Assembly: GCA_902773285.1 (NCBI GenBank)
Contig: CACYDS010000107.1
Location: 1-5,385 of the forward strand
Length of the DNA stretch: 5,385 bases
Source of the DNA: an uncultured Pseudomonadota bacterium
GTDB taxonomy: Bacteria; Pseudomonadota; Alphaproteobacteria; RUG11792
Reading direction: 5' to 3'
The first letter of the stretch is position 1; the number at the start of each line of letters is the position of its first letter. Below are positions 1 to 5,385 of the stretch, in pieces. The notes under the pieces were generated by a model. The model saw nothing but the letters and a program-made list of their open reading frames with translations. It made no database searches and was not told where the DNA came from. Made by a program: the position numbers and the translations under genes.

Positions 1-86
<86 letters not shown>

Positions 87-141
87 TTTTCTCGAACCTG
101 AATAATGCGTTGTGTCAGTCAAATATTTTGGTTTGGAATTG

Positions 142-155
142 TGGAAAATTTTCCA
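142..155. promoter_or_regulatory. 14-bp perfect palindrome upstream of tssB, possible operator
   Basis: TGGAAAATTTTCCA is identical to its reverse complement. It lies in the 173-base gap between tRNA-Ser and tssB, about 105 bases before the tssB start. Such a symmetric site could bind a dimeric regulator, but no regulator or second copy is visible. AT-rich palindromes of this length also arise by chance. No convincing sigma-70 pair and no sigma-54 TGGCAC-N5-TTGCA element was found in the gap. The best -10-like words are TATTAT at 221-226 and TAGAAT at 232-237, both without a good -35. Confidence 0.25.
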
Positions 156-259
156 GGACACTGATGCGTAGCATGGATGTTTTTTCAGAAAAATTAACCA
201 AATTTTAATAAATTCGGGTCTATTATGGACGTAGAATAGTGTGAAACGCAGAGAATCTT

Positions 260-823
260 ATGGCGGAGAGCAGACAGCATACTCTAGACAGGATCAGAAG
301 TCCTAGAGTACACATAACCTACGATGTTGAGATTGGCGATGCTATAGAAAAAAAAGAGTTGCCGTTCGTTGTTGGTGTGCTTGCTGATTTATCGGGTAAT
401 CCAGAAAATCCACTGCCTCCGATGAAAAATCGCAAATTTGTTGAAATTGATCGAGATAATTTCATGGACATAATGGCTGTGATACATCCGAGGCTTGTAA
501 TTCGTGTTGCCAATAAATTATCTGATGAAACCCCGGAAATAAGTGTCGAGCTGATGTTCAAAGAGATGTCAGATTTTGAACCGCAAAATCTAGCTAAAAA
601 CATTCCCGCTCTAGCCGCCCTTTATCAGAAAAGAACGAACTTAAAAAATTTAATAGCGAAAATGGATGGTAACGATGCACTTGAATCTATTCTAACGCAA
701 ATAATGAAAAATAACGACAATTTGCAAAAATTAAAAACAGAAATAGAAGCAAAATTATCAGAACGACAAACCCCAGAAAAAGTCACAGAAACCAAACCGT
801 CGAAAAAAGAAACAACCAAGTAG
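260..823 (+). CDS. tssB: Type VI secretion system sheath small subunit TssB (VipA/ImpB)
   Basis: TssB pairs with TssC to form the cytoplasmic contractile sheath that propels the T6SS tube and spike. The 187-residue product carries the family hallmarks in order: the RVHITYDVEIGDAIEKKELP block near residues 16-35, FVVGVLADLSG at 36-46, RKFVEIDRDNF at 58-68, and the DFEP motif at 105-108 before a helical C-terminal half with DGNDALE at 136-142. The ATG at 260 gives the expected N-terminus (MAES..HTLDR..). Its ribosome binding site is weak (GAGA at 251-254). The family is usually about 160-180 residues; the extra length is a Lys/Glu/Thr-rich tail after about residue 168 that looks disordered. It is the first gene of an operon with tssC, 21 bases downstream. 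Identification is by recognition of family motifs. Confidence 0.96.
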   Translation: MAESRQHTLDRIRSPRVHITYDVEIGDAIEKKELPFVVGVLADLSGNPENPLPPMKNRKFVEIDRDNFMDIMAVIHPRLVIRVANKLSDETPEISVELMFKEMSDFEPQNLAKNIPALAALYQKRTNLKNLIAKMDGNDALESILTQIMKNNDNLQKLKTEIEAKLSERQTPEKVTETKPSKKETTK

Positions 824-830
824 CGATTTG

Positions 831-837
831 AAAGGAG
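831..837 (+). promoter_or_regulatory. Strong ribosome binding site of tssC
   Basis: AAAGGAG stands 7 bases before the ATG at 845, inside the 21-base tssB-tssC gap. It is clearly stronger than the tssB site and fixes the tssC start. It would favour high TssC synthesis from the shared message. Confidence 0.8.
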
Positions 838-844
838 ATTAAAG

Positions 845-2311
845 ATGGCAGATGAAGTAATCATAATTCCAGAAGAAGCAAAACTCCTAGATATATTGCT
901 TCATGAACGGAAAATGGCTCGGTATCCAGAGCAAGAGGATAACGCTATCGATTTACTAGCAGAGCTTGTGAACGAGCTTCAGGATTTAAAGGAAGCACCA
1001 CGCGAAAATAGCATTGTTTCATTTTTGACAAGAAGAATTGCGGAACTTGATGAGCTGCTGACTGCGCAAGTTAATGAAATCCTGCACGATCCTAGCTTTC
1101 AAAAATTAGAAGGGTCATGGCGAGGATTACACTATTTTGTTATGAATACCGAAACTAGCACAAGACTGAAGATCAGACTTATGAATGCCTCGATGAAAGA
1201 TATCAGAGATGACTTAACAAAAGCGATTGAATTTGATCAAAGTGCTCTATTCAAGAAAATTTATGAAGAAGAATACGGAACCTTTGGCGGTTCTCCTTAT
1301 TCATGTCTAATTGGAGATTTCGAATTCACAAATCATCCTCAAGACATTCAGGTACTTGAACAAATTTCAGGACTAGCTGCAGCGGCACATACTCCATTCA
1401 TTGCTGCAGCATCCTCTTTATTCTTCAACTTGGATAAATTTGAAGATATGCCATTACCAAGAGATTTGGCAAAACTTTTTGAATCACCAGATTATATTAA
1501 GTGGAATTCATTTAGAAATACTGAAGATTCAAGATATGTCGCTTTGGTTTTGCCGCGAATTTTGATGAGATTACCCTATGGCCCAAACACATTGCCGGTT
1601 GCTGAATTTAATTTTAAGGAGGATGTAGGTATTGGAGATACTGATCGATTTTGCTGGGGAAATCCTGCATATGCATTAGGACAACGAATCACTGACTCAT
1701 TTGCAAAATACAGCTGGACCGCAGCGATTAGGGGGGTAGAAGGAGGGGGCATCATTGAGGGGCTTCCGACATACGTTTTTAAAACCCTCGAAGGCGATAA
1801 AACCGTCAAATGTCCTACTGAAGTTGCGATAACAGATCGACGTGAAAAAGAATTGAGTAATCTAGGCTTTATTTCTGCTTGTTATTGCAAAGGAACGGAT
1901 TATGCGGCATTTTTTGGAGGACAAACGACACAAAAACCAAAAGTGTATAATCAGGATGAGGCAAATGCTAATGCTTCATTGTCAGCCAGAATAACTTATA
2001 TGCTTGCTGCATCGAGATTCGCCCATTACATAAAGGTCTTAATGCGTGATAAAATCGGAGCTTTTTTAACAAAAGAAAATGTAGAAAATTATCTCAATAC
2101 CTGGCTTTCCTCGTACATTCTGTTAAATGATGACGCACCAGCTTCAATAAAAGCGGCTTATCCATTAAGAGAGGGACGAATAGATGTTTATGATGTTCCT
2201 GGTTCCCCTGGTTCGTACAAGTCTGTGATTTATCTAAGACCTCATTTCCAGATGGAAGAACTAACTGCATCCATTAGATTAGTTGCATCACTTCCTGCAA
2301 GAGCTGGATAA
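845..2311 (+). CDS. tssC: Type VI secretion system sheath large subunit TssC (VipB/ImpC)
   Basis: TssC is the large sheath protein; TssB-TssC protomers stack into the contractile helical sheath in the cytoplasm and are normally recycled by ClpV. The 488-residue length is typical. Recognisable family blocks are the helical N-terminus with LLDILLHERKMAR at 14-26, the LEGSWRGLHYFV segment at 88-99, the GDFEF region at 157-161, QISGLAAAAHTPFIAAAS at 173-190, LPRILMRLPYG at 236-246, FCWGNPAYALG at 269-279, and the C-terminal YLRPHFQMEELTASIRLVASLP at 463-484. The reading frame is uninterrupted, including across G runs at 1731-1736 and 1745-1749. The stop TAA shares its last base with the ATG of the next gene, indicating translational coupling. 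Confidence 0.98.
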   Translation: MADEVIIIPEEAKLLDILLHERKMARYPEQEDNAIDLLAELVNELQDLKEAPRENSIVSFLTRRIAELDELLTAQVNEILHDPSFQKLEGSWRGLHYFVMNTETSTRLKIRLMNASMKDIRDDLTKAIEFDQSALFKKIYEEEYGTFGGSPYSCLIGDFEFTNHPQDIQVLEQISGLAAAAHTPFIAAASSLFFNLDKFEDMPLPRDLAKLFESPDYIKWNSFRNTEDSRYVALVLPRILMRLPYGPNTLPVAEFNFKEDVGIGDTDRFCWGNPAYALGQRITDSFAKYSWTAAIRGVEGGGIIEGLPTYVFKTLEGDKTVKCPTEVAITDRREKELSNLGFISACYCKGTDYAAFFGGQTTQKPKVYNQDEANANASLSARITYMLAASRFAHYIKVLMRDKIGAFLTKENVENYLNTWLSSYILLNDDAPASIKAAYPLREGRIDVYDVPGSPGSYKSVIYLRPHFQMEELTASIRLVASLPARAG

Positions 2312-3528
2312 TGATCGTATTTCGCTTGTTATTAATAGCAACTTTAGTAACGGCATTTCAGTATGACTTGTCGTATTGTTCACAGCAAATTATTACAAAG
2401 GCTGAATTCAAAAAAAAGCGCCTAGAACAGGTAGATGAATTTGAAAAAAACGACATCAGAAACGTTATACGTGATTGTAGCGACACCGTGGTCTTAATAT
2501 ACACTATCAGCAGTGAAGCTGATAATGACAATTTAATCTATAACTCATCAGCTCGGCCACGTTTAAAAAAACATCATTACCAAATAGGGGTAACTTCAGG
2601 TGTTATCCTTTCCCAGGATGGAATAGTTTGTACAACAAATACTGGCATAATGAATGCTGATAAATTTATAGTCTCAATAAACAGCGAGTTTCGCCCGAAA
2701 TCGGATGATACTGAAATTACGCTTGCTGAAAACGATTATAAAGCAGAATTATTGAAGACTTTTCCGGCATTAAATCTTGCATTTTTGCGCATTAATCCGA
2801 GGGGGAATCAGGCGCTACATTACGCACCACTAGGCAATGACACGGCCCTAATAAATGGCAAAGATCGAATTCTTCTGAATAATTCTGTTGTTATCGGTAA
2901 GGCAAGGGGCGAGAACTTTGTGAACAACATAAATCCAGCAAACTCGAAAAATAACTTTTCAAAGTTTGTTGCTGGAATAGAGCAGCTGAAATACAATAGC
3001 GAAAACGGAAATGTAGCACTGATTGCTCAAAATCCAATAACAAATCCTGCGATTATTGCAGAAACAGGTGGAGGCGCCATTTTTAATATGAACGGTAAAC
3101 TTATTGGAATTTCTAATCCAATAATTGATAATTTCGGCAATGCTAGCCAGAATGCAATCCCAGTATCACTTGTTAAAAAAGCACTAAATATTGTGTTGCC
3201 AGGTATTTTAAAAATTTCAGATAGCCAGCCACTTGGAATTGAAGTCGCGGATGCACAAAAACTAAAAATATCCAAAAATATGAAAAAAATTCTAAAAATC
3301 CCCCCGACAACAGAAACTCTTGGAGTTAAGGTTAAATCCGTTGTTTTGAATTCACTGACAGACGAAGCTGGGATTCAGCCTGGGGATATAATCTTAACAT
3401 ACAATGGCGAACCAATAACCAATTCCGAAGTCTTAACAACCCTTGAGCAATTATCGTTAGTTGGGCAAACAATTACTATAAAAATACTGAGAAGAAATAC
3501 ATTAATGGACATTGAAATATACAGATAA
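2311..3528 (+). CDS. Secreted HtrA/DegP-like trypsin-fold protein with PDZ domain, catalytic triad lost
   Basis: This 405-residue protein begins with a hydrophobic segment (about residues 3-16) consistent with a Sec signal peptide or anchor. A lipobox is not convincing, because Tyr precedes Cys23. Residues about 55-295 align with the HtrA trypsin fold: the SGVILSQDGIVCTTN segment at 96-110 matches the strand leading to the catalytic His, FPALNLAFLRI at 151-161 matches the Asp motif, and ETGGGAIFNMNGKLIGIS at 251-268 matches GNSGGALVNLNG. At the three catalytic positions I read Thr111 for His, Asn155 for Asp and Gly253 for Ser, so proteolysis is not expected. Residues about 335-403 form a PDZ domain with the usual AGIQPGDIILTYNGEPI core. 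The single-base overlap with tssC (TAATG), with no strong ribosome binding site of its own, argues for coupled translation and a T6SS-related role. A binding or scaffold function in the envelope is inference. Confidence 0.85.
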   Translation: MIVFRLLLIATLVTAFQYDLSYCSQQIITKAEFKKKRLEQVDEFEKNDIRNVIRDCSDTVVLIYTISSEADNDNLIYNSSARPRLKKHHYQIGVTSGVILSQDGIVCTTNTGIMNADKFIVSINSEFRPKSDDTEITLAENDYKAELLKTFPALNLAFLRINPRGNQALHYAPLGNDTALINGKDRILLNNSVVIGKARGENFVNNINPANSKNNFSKFVAGIEQLKYNSENGNVALIAQNPITNPAIIAETGGGAIFNMNGKLIGISNPIIDNFGNASQNAIPVSLVKKALNIVLPGILKISDSQPLGIEVADAQKLKISKNMKKILKIPPTTETLGVKVKSVVLNSLTDEAGIQPGDIILTYNGEPITNSEVLTTLEQLSLVGQTITIKILRRNTLMDIEIYR

Positions 3529-3537
3529 TTTGTATAT
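3517..3537 (+). terminator. AT-rich hairpin at the end of the tssBC operon, weak terminator candidate
   Basis: ATATACA at 3517-3523 pairs with TGTATAT at 3531-3537, with the stem extended inward by a G-T and an A-T pair. The stop codon of the HtrA-like gene sits in the small loop. A run of six T follows at 3544-3549. The stem has almost no GC, so intrinsic termination would be weak. Confidence 0.3.
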
Positions 3538-3596
3538 CTATAATTTTTTCTGAAAAGTTTACTCATGATTCTAGTAATTTTTCTGGATTCACATTC

Positions 3597-3692
3597 CTAT
3601 AAAGACAGAACAATGAAGCGCCTTCTCCTTTTATCAGAAAATTTCACTATACCATTTGTTTTAGTTTCTGCTCCTGTGCCGCTGTTTGTCAT
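3597..3692 (-). CDS. Possible 31-residue small protein, unknown function
   Basis: An ATG at 3692 opens 31 codons ending in TAG at 3597-3599. The peptide starts MTNSGTGAETKTNG, contains a basic KRRRR cluster near residues 21-25 and ends with a short hydrophobic tail (FIVLSL). The main support is a good ribosome binding site, GAGAGG at 3705-3700, 7 bases before the ATG. It lies 147 bases downstream of the PAAR-like gene on the same strand. I do not recognise it. It could be a real small protein, the 5' stump of a decayed gene, or chance, and nothing in the sequence decides between these. Confidence 0.3.
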   Translation of the reverse strand: MTNSGTGAETKTNGIVKFSDKRRRRFIVLSL

Positions 3693-3699
3693 TTATAAT

Positions 3700-3705
3700 C
3701 CTCTC
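3700..3705 (-). promoter_or_regulatory. Ribosome binding site of the 31-codon ORF
   Basis: GAGAGG, read on the - strand, is followed by ATTATAA and then ATG. The spacing of 7 is optimal. It is the only feature that lifts this short ORF above background. Confidence 0.35.
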
Positions 3706-3839
3706 TTTCAATACCAAATTACATCCATATACATTACGAACTTCTAACACCGTTTATCTATGCAATCTCAGCATCTGTTTGAACTGGGACGCAATTCATA
3801 TGAATGTCCTATGGTAGAAGCTGATTGTTTAGAAAAAAA

Positions 3840-4235
3840 TCAAGTTACAGTGAATTGCCCAGGAGATGTTATGCTGATCAATCCGCCATATGCGCACATA
3901 CACCTATCTTCTTGATGGAGCACTGGGATCATTCCCGCTGTGACTCTAGGATTTGTGGGAATCCATGGAGAAACTATCATAGGAATGCAAGGCATCGGTA
4001 TCAGCACTCCGAAAGCTGCAGCCGTAGCTGCTGCAACGGCTGGATTTGTTATGGTAATACACATTCCGAAAGGCTTAATATTTACTAACGGGATAAAATC
4101 ACTAATAGTGGCAACAGGCAAACCTGAAACTAACACAGAACTTTTTGGTAGTGTGGAAAGCACTGATGGCGCAATTCCAAATGAACATCTCAAACAGGCC
4201 CCACAAACCACAACAGACATTCTATGTCGTACCAT
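3840..4235 (-). CDS. DUF4280-type PAAR-like protein (probable T6SS spike-tip component)
   Basis: PAAR and PAAR-like proteins sharpen the VgrG spike of contractile injection systems and often carry or recruit effectors. The 131-residue product matches the DUF4280 pattern I know: VVCGACLRCSFGIAPS near 9-24, a VNIKPFGMC block at 51-59, the small-residue stretch NPAVAAATAAAFGVL at 64-78, PMPCIP at 80-85, then CAYGGLISITSPGQ at 114-127 close to the C-terminus. Six of the seven Cys lie in these blocks. The family usually begins at a residue equivalent to Met6 (ATG at 4220), so the true start may be there; the ATG at 4235 has a weak AGG 5 bases upstream. It lies 88 bases after accA on the same strand and converges on the tssBC operon. 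It is a single-domain form with no attached toxin domain. No VgrG is in the window, so its partner is unknown. Confidence 0.85.
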   Translation of the reverse strand: MVRHRMSVVVCGACLRCSFGIAPSVLSTLPKSSVLVSGLPVATISDFIPLVNIKPFGMCITITNPAVAAATAAAFGVLIPMPCIPMIVSPWIPTNPRVTAGMIPVLHQEDRCMCAYGGLISITSPGQFTVT

Positions 4236-4241
4236 TCAGCC

Positions 4242-4253
4242 TACACATGTGTA
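4242..4253. promoter_or_regulatory. 12-bp perfect palindrome at the predicted start of the PAAR-like transcript
   Basis: TACACATGTGTA equals its own reverse complement. It lies 6 bases before the upstream ATG of the PAAR-like gene and just past the predicted -10 element, covering the expected transcription start. A repressor bound here would block transcription. The role is inferred from position only. Confidence 0.3.
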
Positions 4254-4254
4254 T

Positions 4255-4283
4255 ATTATGAGCTTTTGCTACTATTCGGACAA
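4255..4283 (-). promoter_or_regulatory. Candidate sigma-70 promoter for the PAAR-like gene
   Basis: On the - strand, TTGTCC (4283-4278, 4 of 6 to the -35 consensus) and CATAAT (4260-4255, 5 of 6 to the -10 consensus) are separated by exactly 17 bases. Transcription would start near 4248, leaving a leader of roughly 13 bases before the ATG at 4235. If real, the gene can be expressed independently of accA upstream. Confidence 0.45.
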
Positions 4284-4300
4284 CATTTTGTTAGATTTAC

Positions 4301-4319
4301 AAAATGAAAATTTCATTTT
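4301..4319 (-). terminator. AT-rich inverted repeat just after accA, weak terminator candidate
   Basis: AAAATGAAA at 4301-4309 and TTTCATTTT at 4311-4319 are exact inverted repeats around one base. The repeat starts 4 bases past the accA stop. On the - strand it ends in TTTT but has no longer U tract and very little GC. It may attenuate rather than stop transcription toward the PAAR-like gene. Confidence 0.3.
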
Positions 4320-4323
4320 AGTG

Positions 4324-5283
4324 TTATACCGCCAGAAATTGATTACCGATGCTCAGATATTTGGTACGACGAGCTGTTTTTCTATCTTCTGGTGCGAGTG
4401 CTAGCGACTTATTTAGGTATTTTAGCAGTTCTTTTTTTAATGTATCTATAGCTTGCAATTTGTTACGGTGTGCGGCACCAATTGGCTCTGGTACGATAGC
4501 ATCAATTATTCCGAGCGACATTAAATCTTGCGCCGTTAGCTTTTGAACCTCGGCGGCTATGTTTGCCTTTGCTCCATCTTTCCATAAAATCGAAGCACAC
4601 CCTTCTGGAGAAATCACAGAATATACCGAATGTTCCAGCATCAAGACATAATCAGCTGTAGCAATAGCAACAGCCCCACCAGAGCCACCCTCACCAATAA
4701 TAGTGCTGATAAAAGGTACGCTCATCTGGAAACTTTTTTCCATGCAACGAGCTATGGCCTCTGCAACTCCCCGCTCTTCGGACTCCAATCCAGGAAATGC
4801 ACCTGAAGTATCAATAAATGCAAAAACCGGTAAAGCAAATTTATCTGCCAAATCGAATAGCCGACAAACCTTGCGGTATCCCTCTGGCTTTGGCATGCCA
4901 AAATTATGCGTTAACCGAGTTTCAGTATCATGACCCTTTTCCTGCCCGATTACTATGCATTTTTGCCCATCAATCTTGGCAAAGCCGCCATATATAGCTT
5001 TGTCCTCCGCAAAGAGTCTATCCCCAGATAACTCTATAAAATCTGTAAAAATTCCATGCAGATAATCGGTAAATTTAGGACGCTCTGGATGCCGAGCCAC
5101 CTGGACTTTTTGCCAAGGCGTAAGTTTCTGGTAAATTGAGGCAAGGATCTTATCAATTTTGGACTGCATTTTCGTGATTTCTCGAGCAAAATCGACATCA
5201 CCAATTTTGGAAGTTTCTCGTAATTCGCTTATTTTCTTTTCCAGACCTAAGACTTGGTTTTCGAAATCTAAAACGATACCCAT
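4324..5283 (-). CDS. accA: Acetyl-CoA carboxylase carboxyltransferase subunit alpha
   Basis: AccA with AccD transfers the carboxyl group from carboxybiotin on BCCP to acetyl-CoA, giving malonyl-CoA for fatty acid synthesis in the cytoplasm. From the ATG at 5283 the product is 319 residues, the same length as E. coli AccA. Landmarks are the N-terminal helical region (about 1-60), ARHPERPKFTDYL at 63-75, the GDRLFAEDKAIYGGFA segment at 87-102, NFGMPKPEGYRK at 127-138, FIDTSGAFPG at 156-165 (many homologues have Pro where Ser stands), EERG at 169-172, the oxyanion-type glycine motif GEGGSGGA at 197-204, and VISPEGCASILW at 223-234. The frame is open further upstream but runs into tRNA-Cys, and no other start codon lies between, so 5283 is the start. 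The gene follows the tRNA by only 17 bases and is probably co-transcribed with it. Confidence 0.97.
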   Translation of the reverse strand: MGIVLDFENQVLGLEKKISELRETSKIGDVDFAREITKMQSKIDKILASIYQKLTPWQKVQVARHPERPKFTDYLHGIFTDFIELSGDRLFAEDKAIYGGFAKIDGQKCIVIGQEKGHDTETRLTHNFGMPKPEGYRKVCRLFDLADKFALPVFAFIDTSGAFPGLESEERGVAEAIARCMEKSFQMSVPFISTIIGEGGSGGAVAIATADYVLMLEHSVYSVISPEGCASILWKDGAKANIAAEVQKLTAQDLMSLGIIDAIVPEPIGAAHRNKLQAIDTLKKELLKYLNKSLALAPEDRKTARRTKYLSIGNQFLAV

Positions 5284-5295
5284 AAGTCGCTTATA

Positions 5296-5301
5296 CTCCC
5301 T
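5296..5301 (-). promoter_or_regulatory. accA ribosome binding site touching the tRNA-Cys 3' end
   Basis: AGGGAG, read on the - strand, uses the final A of the tRNA CCA as its first base, so GGGAG is the first sequence after the tRNA. It stands 12 bases before the ATG, a long spacing. It is the only Shine-Dalgarno-like sequence available to accA. Confidence 0.6.
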
Positions 5302-5374
5302 GGAGGTCGAGACCGGAATCGAACCGATATACAAGGATTTGCAATCCTCTGCATGACCATTCTGCCACTCGACC
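5301..5374 (-). tRNA. tRNA-Cys (anticodon GCA)
   Basis: This 74-nt tRNA includes an encoded CCA. The acceptor stem GGTCGAG pairs with CTCGACC. The anticodon arm is GAGGA, loop TTGCAAA, TCCTT, giving anticodon GCA for cysteine. The variable loop is short (4 nt) and the T arm is ATCGG, TTCGATT, CCGGT. The discriminator base is T (U), as expected for tRNA-Cys. Its promoter lies beyond the right edge of the window. accA begins 17 bases downstream on the same strand. Confidence 0.96.
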
Positions 5375-5385
5375 ACGAACATCAC

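Larger units (their letters stand above)
3529..3839. other. Convergent intergenic spacer without a confident gene
   Basis: This 311-base AT-rich stretch lies between the ends of the HtrA-like gene (+) and the PAAR-like gene (-). It holds the T run after the operon, a possible 31-codon ORF on the - strand at 3597-3692, and nothing else I can support. No tRNA, repeat array or insertion-sequence end is visible. An ORF of 60 codons on the + strand (3565-3747) has no ribosome binding site and no recognisable content. Confidence 0.6.

Noticed and set aside
1616..1634. AAGGAGG inside tssC as an internal translation start
   Set aside because: The bases encode ordinary TssC residues (KED). The only start-like codon at good spacing is a TTG and no separate domain begins there.
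1731..1749. G6 and G5 runs in tssC as a phase-variable slippage tract
   Set aside because: The frame is intact and the runs encode part of a Gly-rich TssC segment. They are too short to claim programmed slippage.
3565..3747. 60-codon ORF on the + strand
   Set aside because: No ribosome binding site, no recognisable content, and it is antisense to the better supported 31-codon ORF.
3833..3842. A7 run at the end of the PAAR-like gene as a frameshift hiding a C-terminal toxin domain
   Set aside because: The run lies after the stop on the coding strand. The protein ends at the usual family terminus (SPGQ..) and no frame beyond it shows a recognisable domain.
3760..3939. Upstream + strand frame in phase with the 154-codon ORF, broken by TGA at 3913-3915, looking like a pseudogene
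   Set aside because: Most of it (3840 onward) is antisense to the PAAR-like gene. No family is recognisable, so there is no broken gene to rescue.
3940..4404. 154-codon ORF on the + strand rich in Ala/Ile
   Set aside because: It is the antisense of the DUF4280 gene and of the accA 3' end, has no clear ribosome binding site, and its apparent order is the mirror of the Ala-rich stretch of the real protein.
5284..5385. N-terminal extension of AccA to the window edge (34 extra codons)
   Set aside because: It would translate through tRNA-Cys. The start at 5283 gives the usual 319-residue length.

Overview
The window reads as chromosomal DNA of an AT-rich alphaproteobacterium. The AccA and TssB/TssC proteins are proteobacterial in type. 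The low GC, the AccA sequence and the small T6SS locus set among housekeeping genes would fit a host-associated lineage such as Holosporales, but that placement is inference from style, not from a search.

Layout, left to right. (1) Positions 1-86 hold a tRNA-Ser(CGA) lacking only its first 4 bases. (2) Positions 260-3528 on the + strand form a compact three-gene operon: tssB (small sheath subunit of the type VI secretion system), tssC (large sheath subunit), and, overlapping tssC by one base, a secreted HtrA/DegP-like protein whose His, Asp and Ser catalytic positions are all replaced while its PDZ domain looks intact. (3) Positions 3529-3839 are a convergent spacer with no confident gene, only a possible 31-codon ORF with a good ribosome binding site on the - strand. 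(4) Positions 3840-4235 on the - strand encode a DUF4280-type PAAR-like protein, a probable T6SS spike-tip component. It is easy to miss because the opposite strand is also open over most of its length. (5) Positions 4324-5283 on the - strand encode AccA, the acetyl-CoA carboxylase carboxyltransferase alpha subunit, preceded after only 17 bases by tRNA-Cys(GCA) at 5301-5374. The two are probably co-transcribed.

How the genes fit together. TssB and TssC co-assemble into the contractile sheath. A PAAR-like protein would cap the spike that the sheath drives outward. The HtrA-like pseudoprotease, locked to tssC by a TAATG stop/start overlap, is the novel element: probably an envelope-located PDZ protein that binds rather than cuts, in the position where hcp or tssE would be more usual. 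No other tss genes (hcp, tssE, tssF, tssG, vgrG, clpV, membrane complex) are in the window. Housekeeping genes flank it on both sides, so the rest of the machine, if present, must be encoded elsewhere.
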